Shown: positions 14,601 through 29,600, numbered from the stretch's first letter. The stretch is 64,000 nt of DNA from Cinclus cinclus (GCF_963662255.1 NC_085067.1:3500428-3564427); one strand, 5' to 3'. Notes: generated by a model from the sequence alone, not told the origin. Made by a program: numbers and translations.

Positions 14601-17600
14601 TAAAAAAATTGCAGGAAGATAAAATTCAGCTGTGGGTTTCATCTGCAGTGCAGAGGTGAGTTGGGCAGCTGGAACCCTGGACACAACAGTGGTGTAAAGG
14701 ACTGCATGGTGAGGATGTGAGGTGGGATGGGAGGTGATGGACTCCTACCTTCAGGTAACTTCCTCTCTGAATGCAGGTACCTGTAAAAGAAAAGATACAA
14801 GGGGTCAACACTCAGTGGAATTACTCAAGCCCAGATTTTACAGGAATAAACCCCTGCACAATAAATCAACCCTTTTCATTTAACACACAGTGACAATAGG
14901 CAATCTTGTGAGAAACTTCAGAAGCCCACACTGGATGCACCTCAGGCAGGGCTAAGCCTCGTTCCCCACACTATTCTGCCATTCTTTTCATCATCCTGGC
15001 TGCTGGGACACATCACAAATAAGCTCCATAAATCAAATTCAGTCTCAGACTTCTCAAGGGAAACCCAAGAGGCTGCCAAATGCTGTTCACCCCTGGGAGC
15101 ACCTCTGGCTGTTTAAAGCCCAGGCTCTGCTGGCCAGGGGCATTGTCTCAGTGGCTGCTCCAATTTGGACACCAGCTCTTTTTACTAGCCCAGGCTGGCA
15201 CTGGGACATCTGAGAAGCTGCTCTGGCTTTTTGCTCACCAAGACTTTGATCCCTTCATGACTGTGTCCTGTGAAGTCTCTGTAGCAAAACAGAACGGGAG
15301 GACCAAGAATGGGATAGGTGAATGGTGATGGCACTTCCATCAGGAAGTGTAAGCAAATAACCCTGGGATAGTGAGGGAATCAGAGCGTGTTAACTCCAAT
15401 TTATTTTTTAATTCTCTTGTTTTTCCTGCTCATGGCATGGGAGCACTTGAGCTGACATTCCCATCCTGGATTTGGCCCACGGCAGGGCTGGGAAGCAGCA
15501 GGTCTCCAGCAGATGGCACTCAGGGCTGTCCCACACCCAATCCTGCTCTTCCAGGAGAAAAAGAAATCCAAACAATGGAACATTTGCCAAAAGGAGAAAG
15601 GAAATAATAATAAAAAAAAGTTATTTAACCCTGTGTAATATTTAAAGAGATTGTTATCACCTTGTAGTGGTGTATCTAACAAAGGACAATGTGCCAGTTC
15701 ATGTGTAAATCAGCCAGGATAAAACATGCATTATATGTAAACTGCTGTGTTTCTCCAGTCACTTTCAAACTAGGATTATCTCTGGCTGTTGGTTAAGTTC
15801 AAGGAAAAGGATTAGCTACACAGGCCTAGACAAAATAGGAAGCACTGAGTGATGAATACCCAATGCAATACAAAGCAAAAGTCAAGCCAGAAATGCAGGT
15901 CATGACAGAACTCAAACAGCAATCTGAAAACATATTTAAACAGATTCTCCTGCCAGTGGTGTCCTCTTCTCCAGAGCCAAAGCAATGCCATTTCCTACTA
16001 ACCAATGGCCCTGGAATAGTGACTTGGCCATCTTCTGCCTCACCACTCAAGTCTTACTGCTCTGACAAAGATTGTTAAATGTTGCCTTGAAATTTAAGTA
16101 TCTCCATTAATATCTGCTCTGCTCTTCTGCCAGAGGTTTCTTCCCCCACAAGTGGAATCTGGCCACCCAAATAAGTGATTCAGCACTTGGTACAGTTAGC
16201 AGGGTGGGAACCTTTTAGAATAAACTTGGAGAGACAAAGCAGCAAGTGGTTGTGAAATTTGGCAAACTCTCTGAAGGCCCAGTGTCTGTTCTGGGTGTGC
16301 TGCTCTGCCATGGAGGCACCTTCAAAGCACTGAGCTGCTCCAAGAGGGAATGAATAATAACCATTCCTGTCATTAGAAACAGGGGTGAGGGATCCAGCTC
16401 ATATGGGAATGCTTCAGCAGGAGCAGGGAGCATCTTCAGCAGGGAAGAAAAGTGTAATTCAGCAGTAAATTAAAGAGTCTGTGCTTGTGTAAAGGTTCAG
16501 GGAGACATAAATTGTGTTTGGTTACTGAAAGGTCCTCAAAACTGCTGCCAGCAGACCAGTCATTCATCTGGAAGAACAGGCATGAAGAAACTGCATCTCT
16601 CCTCATCCTTTTTGTCTCAATCCAAATGCCTCCATTCTAAGCAAAGCTCAGTGCAGAGCCCTGGGAACGGGCTCCACCCAGCCCTGTGTGCAGAGGAATT
16701 GCAGCCTTGCTCATTTGTATTTCTCTGTGGTTGCAGAGAGAGAGAGAAACACGAAGCTCTACCTCCTGCACACGTTCACAAAATGAGCCAATCCTCTCCC
16801 AAATCCATCTTCTTGCTCCCATCTCCACCCTGCTGGAACGTCTCCATGGGACACTTCCAAGTAGGGGAGAGGTTGCAGTTCTCAGTTGTTGCCATTTTGG
16901 GAATGTTGTTTTACAGATCGGACTTGCTGTGGTTTGGGCAAAATGAAAGAGTTTGGCATAAAAATCTCAAAAAGTAAAACACAAACAGGCTCTTTTTCTG
17001 GAGATTTTTCCATGTGGGTGGTTTTCTTTGGTTTGTCTTTTTTTTCTTTCTTTTTTTTTTATCCTGGAGAGACTTTTTAAAATCCTTTTTAAACATAAAG
17101 TGACCTAAGGTGGCTCATTCCCATACACTGCCCAAGTGCCAGAGCCTGGTGATTACAGAGAACCTCTCCCTGCACCCTCTCTGTTATGCCTGTGGTAGGT
17201 TCAGATCCACATGTGAGACCCTCTGCAGTGAAGAATTTGGGAAGGCCATGAGCCATCCAAAGGCTCCAAGCCTTTCTGCCCTGCAAGAACTCAGCCCCAG
17301 CTCCTCCCTCAAGGCCCAGCTGCTTTGAAGGCTTTTGCTGTCTGCAGCCACCAGCTCCATCTGCTCAGCAGAAACACTGAAATGGCCCAATGCCCTCATC
17401 CTGCAAACTGCAGGACTGAGCTTGCTCCCAAATTCCCTGTCTTTATGCAGGCATCCTCCAGGAAAGGAGTGGATCAGCTCCTCTGTGGCACTGACCACTG
17501 AAATCTCCTAAGCTGTTCCAAGTCAAGATGGAGCTGAAACCTCGGTCCTGGGGAGCATAGATCTCTGAGGCTCATGCCCACGAGGGTGTGTTACAGTTTG

Positions 17601-20600
17601 GGTGATGTTCTGTTTGATGAGAAGTTGTTCATTGAATTCAATGACTTCAGTCTCCAAACAGTTTCCCAAGCCAGAGGCAAAACCCTTCACTGAACTGACT
17701 GCTGGCTGCTGTGGAGCACTGGGAAAATACAGTTTTGAAGAGCATGGCAAAGTGTGCATGTCTTAAAGCTGCATTGGGGCTCCATTTAGGATCCCAACCT
17801 CTAATCTGCCCAATTAATCTGATGAAACAGATGAGAAGGAAGAAGAACAGGCAGTCTCCTAGGAATCACAGAGACATTAGAAGGATATACTTGCCAGATG
17901 TTGGATTTTTGCTCTCTGGAATGCCTCCTCCCTCCCTAACTGGACTTTTTGGCTCCATTTCCATGCACCCTGAACTACAGCATGGAGCAACACTTTGTAC
18001 AACACTGCTCAGGCACTCTGTGCTCACACCTGGGCCAGTGGCAAAATATGGTTCTGCCAGTGGCAATCCAGAGATCTTCCAGCTGACAGAGCTGTCGGTG
18101 GCTCTGTGCTTTGGGCCTTGCAGTGTCTGGGACAAGAATGTGCAGTGTCACTGCTCCCCTCACTGCCAGCAGTGACAAGGAAGGACACTCCTTGAGTATG
18201 TTCCTTTGGGGAAAAAAAACCAAAACCTTCTTTATGGGGAATCCCCTTCTGTGCTGGTGCTCCATGCTCAATTTTAATCCTACTGGCTATCAACAGTGTC
18301 ATGGAAGGGCACTGGGATGAATGAACTTGGTCAAATTAACGAATGAGGGAAAGGGATAAAGGAATGAGATAAAATCTAGAACTACACACCCAGCTATGGG
18401 ATATATGCCAGGGCATAGAACTTTGAGGGGAAGTCTCAAGGATAGACAGCAGAGTAGAGTTCTGTCTCAGCCTTATGGGGACAATCTGGCTGCAACCACA
18501 GGCCATCACCCATAAGTTCCCCCAGGACATTTAAAATCAGTGAAACAAGTGAGAAATGCATGGGCTGCAGCTGCTGAAAGGAGAGATCTTCCAGCCCCAC
18601 ATTGTAAGAAGGCACCAAATAAAAATGGTAAATGGGATATTATTCACTGTTATCAAGCTAATCACCCAAACCCAGCTTCCTCCCTGTCCTTTAAGACCTG
18701 GCCTTGGAAATTCAACAGAAATTCAGAGCAGAACTGTGCTTTGTTGGGGTGGATGCAGTTGGTGGCCTCTGAGAATGGCTCCCACCAAGTGGGATTGGCT
18801 GGACACTGCTCTGCTCTTTGTTTCCATACACAGATTTGCAGCTGGCATTTAACCAACCTTGGCCTCAGTGCAGCCCTTCTGCACAATGTCCATGGCATTC
18901 AGGAATGGGGCATTCAATGACCAGGCTGGGACACAGAAGTGTAACAAGGAATTGGTGGCACTCAGGCTGCATCCTAATCAACTGCTGAGTGATAAAGCTC
19001 CCAAATATTATCTCTGCACAGCCTCATTTACAACCTGCCACAGAGTTGGCAAATGTTAAAAAACATCCTGCAGGACTGAGAGGTGTTTTTCCAAATGGAA
19101 TTGACGAGAATAGGCTCAGCTAATGATTCCTTGATGTAGCTTTTTATATGGCATCATTGATAGAAGTTTTATGGATGCAGTTGCTATAACAACATAATGC
19201 ACAGTGGTTAAATATAGCAGCTCCTATTTTCCACTCAGTTTGCTCTGCCCTAAGCAGACAAGACTATTCTTTTCTATTCTAGCTGAGATGAAATGGATTT
19301 GATAGCTCACTAAAGAAAACAAGTGGCACAGTCCTTCCTCCTCCTCCTCACAAAGATGATTCCTCTCCATCCTAAGCAAACAACAACAAACCCGACAGCC
19401 CTCCATTTGCCAGGCTCCTGGGCAAGAGGTGTTGTTTAAAATCAAAATGCACAGTGACTCATGCAAAACTAAACCACCTTGATGTTACATGTGATCTCAG
19501 TGCAGGCACTATCATTTCAGAGTGCAGGAAAGAGAGGTTCTCCAATATTCCTGTCACACAGTATTTACCAAGCTCATTACCACAGTGCCTAGTGACTAGC
19601 CAAATGCTGAAGGGGAATAAAGTGACCTGGATGTCACTCCAGACCTGCTCTTCCTTGTGGATGAGTGTAAAGGATCCAACCTCCCATGGCCACAGGGAAA
19701 GCTCCTGTTTTGGGGGATAAGAGAGGATGATGTTGCCAAACCAAGCTACAGAAGATTGCTTTCAGTTCTCCCTGCTTTGCTGCAGTGGGTTTTTCTTGCG
19801 TTTGGCTTTTTTTCTGTCTGGAAGCCAGAACTGAAATACTCCTAGGGGAGACTGAAATCAAACAGCAATTTATGTTCCTCTCCCATCCTGTTTTTTTCTT
19901 ATTTTTCCCTTGCAGAAGAACAAATCCATCCTCAAACCTTGGCATTTCCCAGTTCCTCCCAGATCTGAAGGCCAGGCAGGCACACAGCAGCAGCTGGACT
20001 CTTGCAAGCTGTCAGGAGGAAGGCTGCTGCAAGGGAAAAAGCTCATTTCTTCTGAGTAGTTCTTGCTTCTTTGAAGATAACCTCTGTTCCAGACACTGGA
20101 AAGAATATTTATGCACTTAGCAGACAATACTGAACATCTGCTCAGCTATGGCCATGTCCTGAAGTGTTTAATTCCTTAAAGCTGTTCACTAATTTGCACC
20201 TCCTGAAGTGAGAATTTGTGGGAGGGGTCACAGAGCTTGTTCTACCCCTGCTCTTGCAGAAAGTAATCTCATGGAAGTGGACACAAGCCTGTCTCCCAGA
20301 GACTGGGAGCATCCAAAACTGCACCAGCCCCCTGCTTCATCCTTTCCTCCACTTTTCACAGGGGAGGCAGAACCCTGCAGGACTTGTTTAAAGATGGTTA
20401 ATAAATACATTGCAGGTGGTACCTGGAGGGGAGAGGTCGTTTGCCTTTCTCTTGCAATGTAGCAGTGGGGCCCCAGGGGCAGCACTGCTGCTCTGCAGAG
20501 CTCTGCTGGCACAGGGGGACAGGAGAAGCCTCAGTTCATGCTCCCAGAGCTGTCTGTACTGGCCAACATGTGAGAACTCATCAGGGCACTGAGAGTCAGG

Positions 20601-23600
20601 AGTGATACAGTCACGCTCTACTTCCTCCATAACACAAACTGAAAAATAATGAGGGCAAGCAAGCCACTAAAAATAAACTTAACCTTTCAGCAGCCACGGC
20701 ATCACTCTTGCCACATGCAGATGATGGGGCTACCATGATTAATTCTGCTGATTCAGGACTGGAAGGGAGACAAGACACAAACCAGCCTTTAGTTAATGAG
20801 AATTGCTCGTGCTCTGGTGTCCCTATCAGCACGGATCTCATCAGTCCAATGTTCTGCTCTAGCTGAGGACCAATGCAAAGCTCTGGGTTCAAGGGAATTG
20901 TAGACAATGAGCATTTCCTGGTAGCATGCTCTGAGACAAGAAGAGGTTAAATCCCCTGTGCACACACAGGAAACAAAGCATGAAGGTGGGAAAGTGATTT
21001 CTGCACAGCCACAAAGTAAGACAAGAGTAGAACTGGGATCACAATCAAGAGTTTTCCTTAAATTTATCATATATAACTCAGTTGCTAACTTGTTTTCCCA
21101 TGATCTCTTCAGGGTGGAGGAGGACACCTAACAACCTGCCTTTCATTCCTCTTGGTAGGTCATATAGCTGAGTGGGCAAACACAGGCCCTCTGTGCCAGT
21201 GGTGTGAGCACTGGTCATCAGCCTCTGCTCACTCCTCAAACTGTGCCTGACACCATCTCCACACTCAGCCCAAAGGCACTGCTTGCTTTAACTCCACCCC
21301 CCTCCTCTGCTAAGCTATTTCAGAAGTTGCTGGGAAAAGCCATGATCCCCCTCTAACACTGAATTCCAGCTATCAAAGCTCTCAGCATCTTCCCAGAGGA
21401 GCTGAAGGTCCCAGTATGGGTTCTGTGGCACTGCAGCTTTCTCCAGGCAGGAGAAAAGCAAATCACTGTGATGTTGTCAGCAAGGAGAGCCAGAAGAATT
21501 TGTTTATTTGAATTGCACAGATGATTCAGAAAACAAATGGGTGCTATAAATACAAAGCTATACTTGCAAAGAGTTCTTCTCATGCCTGGGAAAGGCAGGA
21601 GTAGCTCTGGAGGAGATCTCTCTAGGACATAGTGGGGTCTGAATGAGCAGAGGGTAAAAGTAAAATACAGTGTCTGTTTTGCCAGCAGTCTTTATTAGAA
21701 GTGATTTTAATCACTTTATTAAAAAGTGATTTAATAAAGGGATTTTTGTCTATTAACCTCACCAGCACAGAGGGTCCCATAATGTAAGGAATAAAATGGT
21801 GTAGGAACTAATCCTAAAAGTGGTAAATAGGGACAGCTCCAGTTAAAGAGCAATGTTCTTGGGACAGAGAAGTAAATTCAGGTATGTGGACAAGATGGCA
21901 ACATCCTCCAGTGAAGAACTTTCCAAAACCCACCTGCCACCAGCTCAGGCATCAGGGATTCACACACTCTCCTCAAAGCAGAAGTGCAAAGTTATCTGTG
22001 GCTTATTTTAGTGGGATCAAAGACAGGAAGAGCAAAGAGGGCCCAGTGAAAGGGAGACTGGCAAGGTGCCAGCTGATGGAACATGAAAAGATGCTGTTGG
22101 TTATTTCCAGAGCTGTGGCAGTTTCTGCAGACAGTGTCACATCCCACAGCCTGGCACTGAGCTGGAGCAGTGAAGTGAACACTGCCCCTGGTTCTGCTTC
22201 CACAGCAGCACCACCATGGCCCTGCACCAGGCCAGGGAGGAACCCAGAGAAGTTTGCAGACGTACCTGACAGCAGAGTAAAGAGAGATGTGGTTGGCATG
22301 GCCACTCACTCCTCCTGAATCAAACGTCACCACCTGCAATAAAACCACACAACAAGAAGCATTTAGAAGCAGGAGGAGGAGCCTGTGCAGTTCCCAAATT
22401 TGACATCCAAGCCCTGTTCCAGCCTGTTGTGTCTAACGAGTTGTTTATGTGTTGCACAATGAGGCCTTGTGTGTGAACTCCTCATGCCACAGAAACACAA
22501 CCAAACAAACAAGCCACTCTGGAACTAGATGACTGCACAGCCTAACAGCTTGAACAACAGAAAGATGACAAAGATCGTGCCCCCACTGGCAGGATGCACT
22601 TGTTACTTATTACCAGGGCAAAAGGTCACTTTCAAAATGATCTGTTGCAAATGTGCTCCTGACCCCAGAGGTCCAGCTCTGTGAATCACTCTCTCCTGGA
22701 TCTGAGAACATCCTCTAGTGCCTGTGGATGACAGGGTGAAGTTCTGCTTTGCTGTGCTGTGAATCAGGACATTGCTGCAACAAGAGCCACACAAGCCTGT
22801 ATGACTGTCCTGGATGTAATGAGGCTTCACCACAGAATAACACAGTGATAAAATAATCTGATAGGAGAAGCAGCCTTTTTAAACAATCTGAATGCACTTT
22901 CGTACAACCAAATCAGGCTTTTTACTGAATGAGATCGTACTGTTAATTGATTCTCTGCAGGGAGAAATGGGAACTCCAAAGTGCAGAAGCAATGTGTGAA
23001 CACAGCAGTGACCAGGCACTGTCCAGAGCATAGAACACTCCTGTGTTAGACCCATTAACAGTGTGTCAGGGCTGAAGCATCACCCCGGGGACTCACTCCC
23101 TCTGTGGGGCTCTGCAATTGGCACTTAATTCTCCCAGTTCCAACCAAGCAACCAAACTGGCAGCACAGATTGTAGAGTGGACAGGGAATGTGTGCCCATC
23201 CTCTTTCCAGGCAGTGACAGTCCCTGGACAGTGCAAAGCTCAGTGCTTGCTCTGGGAGAGGCCCAGTAGCAGAGCTCTCCATAGCTCCCTTCTCTGGGAC
23301 CAGGAAGAAATCATCAACTCCCACGTTTCAGGCAATGTTTGTTTCCTTGCCAGCTCGTTCTCTCTTCAGGGAAGGAAGTGCTACAGCCTTGCTCACTCAC
23401 TGCACCTCCCTTCTCAAAATCTATTTTATATGCAGGGCCTGGAGCACTGGGTTAGAGATCAGGGGAAGATCAAAAGCCACCGTGCCCCTCCTGCAACTGC
23501 AACTTTCTCCTCCACCCTCCAGCAGAGAGGCCCTCTCAGACACAGGGTATTGAGTCAAGAGGGAGAGGATACACAAAGACAGTGATAAGAAATGTTTCAA

Positions 23601-26600
23601 AACCCACGAACTTCACACAGGCCTGCTTTAAACCCACCCACTCAGGACAAGCCCACAGTTAGACTTTCCACTTTGCCCAGTGGCTGCCAGCAAGCACCAG
23701 GTTGCTCTTTGCTGGCAGGAACTGGTGAGACCAAAATTGGTTTCATTCACGTACAAAGACGCATTTTTTTGTCAACTACTATTTTATAAGGACAAAAAGG
23801 ATGTGTTTAACCTTGGCTGCTGCTGCTGCTGCTGCACATCAGCAGTACCAGAGAGCTCTGCAGGGCCTGCCACGGTGCTGAGCCTTCCCCATGGATATCA
23901 GCTTTTGGAGGAGCTCATCTGGAAACACCTGAAATTCAGCACAGCTCAGGCTGAGCACAGCACCCTGGACTTTACAGATAGAAATAAACACGCTCTGAAG
24001 TCACTCCTACTAAGAGTGGTACGTCCCTAAGATGACAACGTACCCTACTCACTGCAGGCAGAATAAATTCCTGTTCAGGTGAATAACAGTGTGAGTCTGA
24101 TAAGGGCTGAATTTTTTACTCAACAGGGACAGAGAGATGGTTTGTCTCTTCTGCCTGGTCCCTGATTTTCAAGTAACCTGTACAAACAGAATATTTTTAA
24201 GAGCAGTACCCTGCTGTCAAACGTGGTTGAAATTAGCCAATGGGCTGTAAAGCTTTTTGAAACATGCATGCGCACATACATATAAATATAACTGCATTAT
24301 TCCTGTTTCCTTAGGAAATCAAGCTAAAAACCCCAGACAAGCCAAAACACACATTTTTTCTTCTGTGGAGGTTACTAGAGAACAAACCAGAAGACTGAGA
24401 TAAGAGACTTCAGTGAGCAGACTAAATAAACTAATCATTGTTTTTACAAAACTGGCTTGGGCCAACTGTGGGAGCAACAAGGCTGGGTTAGGAAATATTC
24501 TTGACATGGGAATTATCTGTTCAGAAACACCTTTGGAGGTTTTTCTTCTCCACATCTGTTTTGAAATAGAAGCTGCTGAGCTTATGTAACAACTGAACCA
24601 GCTGAAGAGACTACTGAGCCCATTTTCAATTCCTTAATCCAGTTTACTGTTCGGACATTTACACCTGAATTGCCTGTTCTCTTCAAATAAAGGAATTTTT
24701 AAGTATAATTCTCAAGGTATGTGCACAGTGACTTGGCCAAGGTGGCATTGCCTTTGTCTGATCCCTCTCAGCACACATCTGGCTCTGGGACAGCAGGGAT
24801 GTCCCACCCTAAATATATCATCTAAATATTTATATAAGTCAACTAACAGGGCTCTGATTCCACAGCACCACTGTGCTGCTCATGACTTGAAGCAGGCAGC
24901 AATCACATGTAAATCAATCCCTCTGGCTTCAGGGATTCATTTCATTGATAAGGAATTTGAATTTCTTTCTCACATGCTGAAGGTATTTTCACACGGGAGC
25001 ATTTGCTGCTTCCACATGGTGCATCTCCTGCTCTGCTGGCTGTTAACTCCTGACCTACACCAGGCTGATGATGAAATCAAGCAAACAATCAGAACAGGAT
25101 GAGAAAACCTGAACATCTTGAAAGTGTCTGGGTTCAAAACAGGCTTAGCCAGTTCTGGGAGCGAAAGGCTGGGATAGTAAATATACTTCATGTGGAAATT
25201 ATTGCTCAATGAAATCTTTAGGGCAAGAGGAGTTCCCTCCCCACACCTGTTCTGAAATGGGAGCTGCTGCTCTTGCTGGTTTTTCTTCTGGGTGACCTTG
25301 GTATTCAGGAAATGGAGCTTTCACTAGTGGAAGCCAGAGGAGCAGCCAAGACAAACAGGTCCAGAAATCCCTTCCGGAGAGGGGAGAGCACAGAGGAAAT
25401 TACTCACTTACCAGCAGAAGAGAAAATTCCTCAGAGGCCTGGAGTCCATGATCCCTCCCCACACCTCAAAGCTGAGGTTCTCCTCTCTCAGGTGTCATGC
25501 AGTGCTTCAAACACAGCACACATCTGCTGTGGGGACACAAAGGTCTCTGCTTTTTAACAAGGGCCATCCCTTAAAATGCCACAGCAAGCAACTCCACTTC
25601 TCATGGCCTTCCCCTGAGCATCTCTCCTTACATTCCTAGAGGCCAGTGAGATACAAACTCCCTTTGAGTTCCTTCTGAGTTTGGAGATGTCTTTTGTGTC
25701 TGATTTAGGAGCAACAATAGCCTGCCTGGAGCTCACACAATACTATGTAACTCCTTTTTTTACACACCAAACACTTTCTAATCTGGATCAAGACAGAGCA
25801 GCCTTGGCTGCCTCTCCCTGCAACATTGGCTTTTGCGTGTAATTCCATCAGGCAGGAAATAATTTCCAAAGTCTATAAATTAGTTTTGGCTTTGAGTACA
25901 CCATCCATTAATTTCTGTGTCTGCACTATTTAATGTAGAGCTTGGATGAAATATGTCCCTGTATCTCCCAAAAAGATTGAGCTACTCCTGGACTTCCAGG
26001 GCAATTGAACAAATGAGTAACCATGTAATAGAAGGAAACTACACAGAACATGTGGGACTTCTTGCCTCGTAATCCTTCCTTTCAGACATGCTGGAATTGC
26101 AGCCCCTGCTCCACTGCCAAATGGCACACAACATGTTCTGTAAATAAAGATAATGAAGATACCGTTGTCGATGCTGTGACTACTGGGAAAACTGGGGAAA
26201 GTTTTCCCACTGGCATAGGTACAACAATACACACCTCCCAGTCATGTTGACTCCATTGAGTTGGTCTGAAACTCTGTTAATTTTTGTTTTTTTCAGCCAA
26301 TTCTATCAATTTCAACATTAGTTAAAAATGGGCTCAGTTTACCTTTCAAGGCAAGGCTGTTGGTTTAGGACAGCAGAGATATCACAGAGAGTAAGCTCTG
26401 AAGTTTTAAATTGCAGGATGTTTAACAAAGGTAATTAGGTGCTTCTCTCCTTGTTGTGGGCAAATTCAGTCAGATCCTAAATGAATGGTATTACAGCAAA
26501 CACATGAGACCCGTGTTTGAGACACTTCAAATAATGAACATTTCCAGAGCAGTTCATTACCAGCAGCCCTGAGAAGCTGCTCCAGCTGCCCTTGGTGCTG

Positions 26601-29600
26601 CTGCTGTGTCCTGCTGCAGTGATTTGTCCTCAGTGCTGCTCAGGGAAGAGCTGATGGGAATGCTGGGCTTCCATCCTGGCAGGGCCAGCACCATACCCAG
26701 GAATGTTTCCCGCTCTTCAAACATTTCACTGCTCAGCTCAGCTCTGTCAGGGGCAGACTCCAGCCTCCCCCCAGCACAAACTGCTGGAGTTTAATTTTCC
26801 CTGAGGCAAAGATTTAATCCTTCCTAACCATCCAGAGAAGTTCTGGTGTTTTCAGAATTTCTTCTGGGGTTTTGGTGCACTTGTCCCTGTGCCCCTGAGA
26901 GTCACAAACATGCAATACAAATCCTCCTGTGTATGGAGCTTTCACATTCGATTAAAACCTATCTATTCAGGGGGCCAAAAGGCACAGAAGGAGTCCAGGA
27001 AAACTGCATTTGTCTCTGTGCACAGCAATGAATTTCATGGAAAATTAGCCTCAAAATCAGTACAAAGTTGGATGCATGATGCTGGTTTTGTGCTCATGGG
27101 GCTTTCATGCTACAGGAGATGTGGTTTCTTGTTTTGTGAAGTGCTGAAAGGCTTTGAGAGTTTCGTGATTTTGCTGCTAATCAGTGTGTGACAGTGCCAT
27201 GCCTGATCAAAGCAGGGTTCAACAGAGAAGAACAGAACACAACTCTTTCCATGCTCAGGCCCTTATTCCTGTTCTGTGGGAAAAAAACCCAAACTATTCC
27301 AATGCCAGGAAATCTCTCCACTTTAGTATTCTTCAGTCCTGACCTATAACCCTGCTAATCAAGCTCTCTAACACACATCTGCCAATGGGCTTCAAATCTA
27401 AGCCTAAACCCAAGTCTAAAGCCCAAACGGGCTCTCTCCACCACCACATGGTTACTTTAAAATACAGAAACCATTTGAAAAGTTAGAAAAGCGAAATTCC
27501 TCCACTGTTCATTATTCACTGGGAGGCAAAGAAAGCTCTCCTGAGAGAGAAGATACATCCTAACCTTAGAGACTCCAAAGAAAGCTTCCAGAAAGGCAAC
27601 GCCCAGAACACTGGCTCAGGAGTAATGTGGCATTTGCCTGTGCTGCAGAGTGTCACATTACCAGGTTGATGTTCTTGGCTTCTATGTGCTTCAGGACAAG
27701 GGTGGCGAGGAGCTGAGTGTCCCACTCCACAGCAGGATTGTCTGGAAGATCCCTGAAAATGAGAAGGGCAATCAGTCACTTCACTGCTGAGAACTTTGTA
27801 ATGACCACTCTGGAAGAGAGAGATCATCTTAATCACAGAATGAAATCAAGATACATTTATTTACCATATACAATCACTGAACCTTATTTAAGAGTCTTAC
27901 AAGCTTGGATACTGGAGGGTTGAATGAGAAAGAGCAGTTCCAATACGCTCCTCATGGATTTGCCAAGGTCTGCCTTTCCTCTTACCATCAAGGCTGACTT
28001 TGTGACTGCTTTACTTCAAGCAACATCTATTTTGTAAATTCTTTTTCTTGATTTATCCCAATCAAATTTAAAACTCCTTTAAAAACACATTTTTCTGAAA
28101 GACCTCCCAATCATAATCTACTGGTAAATTACACTGGGAAGGTACCAAACAAACTCCTGCTGTCGTTTATTCAGGAATAATCCATTATCCACAACCAGAG
28201 GACAGTAAAGTTGTAATTATATGGCTTGGATTTGATAGTAACTGTTCATGTGTTTATTTTGTGCTTTGCATACCCAGCTGGTATGCAGAGCATACTGTGA
28301 CTGAACTCTCTGCCTGGGTATTTTGGATTGCAGGATTCTAGGGGCAGGGACCATAAGCCAAATGCAAAATATCACCAGACAGCCAAGAGAACATTCCATA
28401 TTTACACAACTGAGAGCTGAATGTGACCCCCCCCCTCCACCAGCCATTATGTTTGAATAAAGCCAAGAAAACATTGCTCACAAAGCTGCAAAGGTTATTA
28501 GAAACAATAGGATAACACACAGCTGCTAAAGCCCAGTAATGACATGTTAAACTGGTCTTTTTTTAAGACCTTTTCCCTGCTCTGGAAGTCTGATAATTGC
28601 CATGATGTGGTTCAGCAGCAAAATGACTACACAGCATTCTCCCACAGACACAGGGGCCTGGAGCTGAATTGATCCAGCTGTTTGCAGCAGAGAGCAGGAG
28701 CCACATCCCAACACTGCTCCCTCCCCAGACTGCAGGGACAGCAACATCTGCAGCAAAACTACAGGGAAATGTCTCCTTGGCACATCCCAAAATAAACCTC
28801 AGCCTGGGTTTTCAGGAGAGGTCTTCTGGCCACAGATTTTCCCACTGCTGTTAGCAGTAGTTGGAGTGGAAGGAAGAGCTTTATGTCCAAACTGACCATT
28901 AGATTTTCCCAGTTGTGTTACGTGTTCCTGTTCAGCTCAGGCACAAATAATGCGAATTATTTGCAGCACAAGGGAAGGAGTCCCTAAACCAGGCTACACA
29001 TTCCAGCTCTGGTCCCTCTAGCAGCACTACAGCAACAAAGTTTTGAGCTGTTGGTACAGACAGTATCTCTGCCTCATGGACACCAGACACCTGAATTTCA
29101 CCACTGGAAAGATGTCCTGGTGCATCTGGTGGCTGCCCCATCAGCTTAACAAACCTGCATCTCACCTGCTCACACACAAACTTTCACACCTCCTGTTTGA
29201 GGAGGAAGTGGCCCTGGTGACCCTGAAGGTATGACAGGTCTCAGCATGTCACAACAAGCCTTAATCTGAGCATATTTATAAATATGATTCACCTAAAACA
29301 TCCCAAGAAACAACCACACTGAGTCCAAGTGCAAGTCTGACAGTGCTTCAGTTGTTTGAATGATACCTTCAAGGTCTGTCAAGCCTTAATCTGATAATGT
29401 TAAAGCAGCAGATTAGTGGAACAGGGATTCTTACACTGATCACTTACAGTGCAAATACCATTCCCCCTTTTGGACAGGGCTTAAATGGAGGAAGTGAAGA
29501 GTCCCATTAAAACAGGAAGGGTGCTCCAACAGTAAGAGGTCAGGAAAAAAAAGTAGGGCTTGGAATTTATGATGTCCAGGAGGCTTTGGTGTCATAGCCA

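Larger units (their letters stand above)
9796..14748 (-). other. PIGL: PIGL intron 5
   Basis: 4,953 bases. It contains a T-rich tract (about 10449-10498), the TTTTC array (10.8 kb) and the CpG-rich patch with two tandem arrays (11.04-11.87 kb), listed separately. The rest, 11.9-14.7 kb, shows nothing recognised. Confidence 0.8.
22334..27661 (-). other. PIGL: PIGL intron 3
   Basis: 5,328 bases. It holds a short GCT repeat at 23816-23835 and two diverged direct copies of an unidentified ~135-base sequence at 24446-24578 and 25134-25269. No other feature is recognised. Confidence 0.8.
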
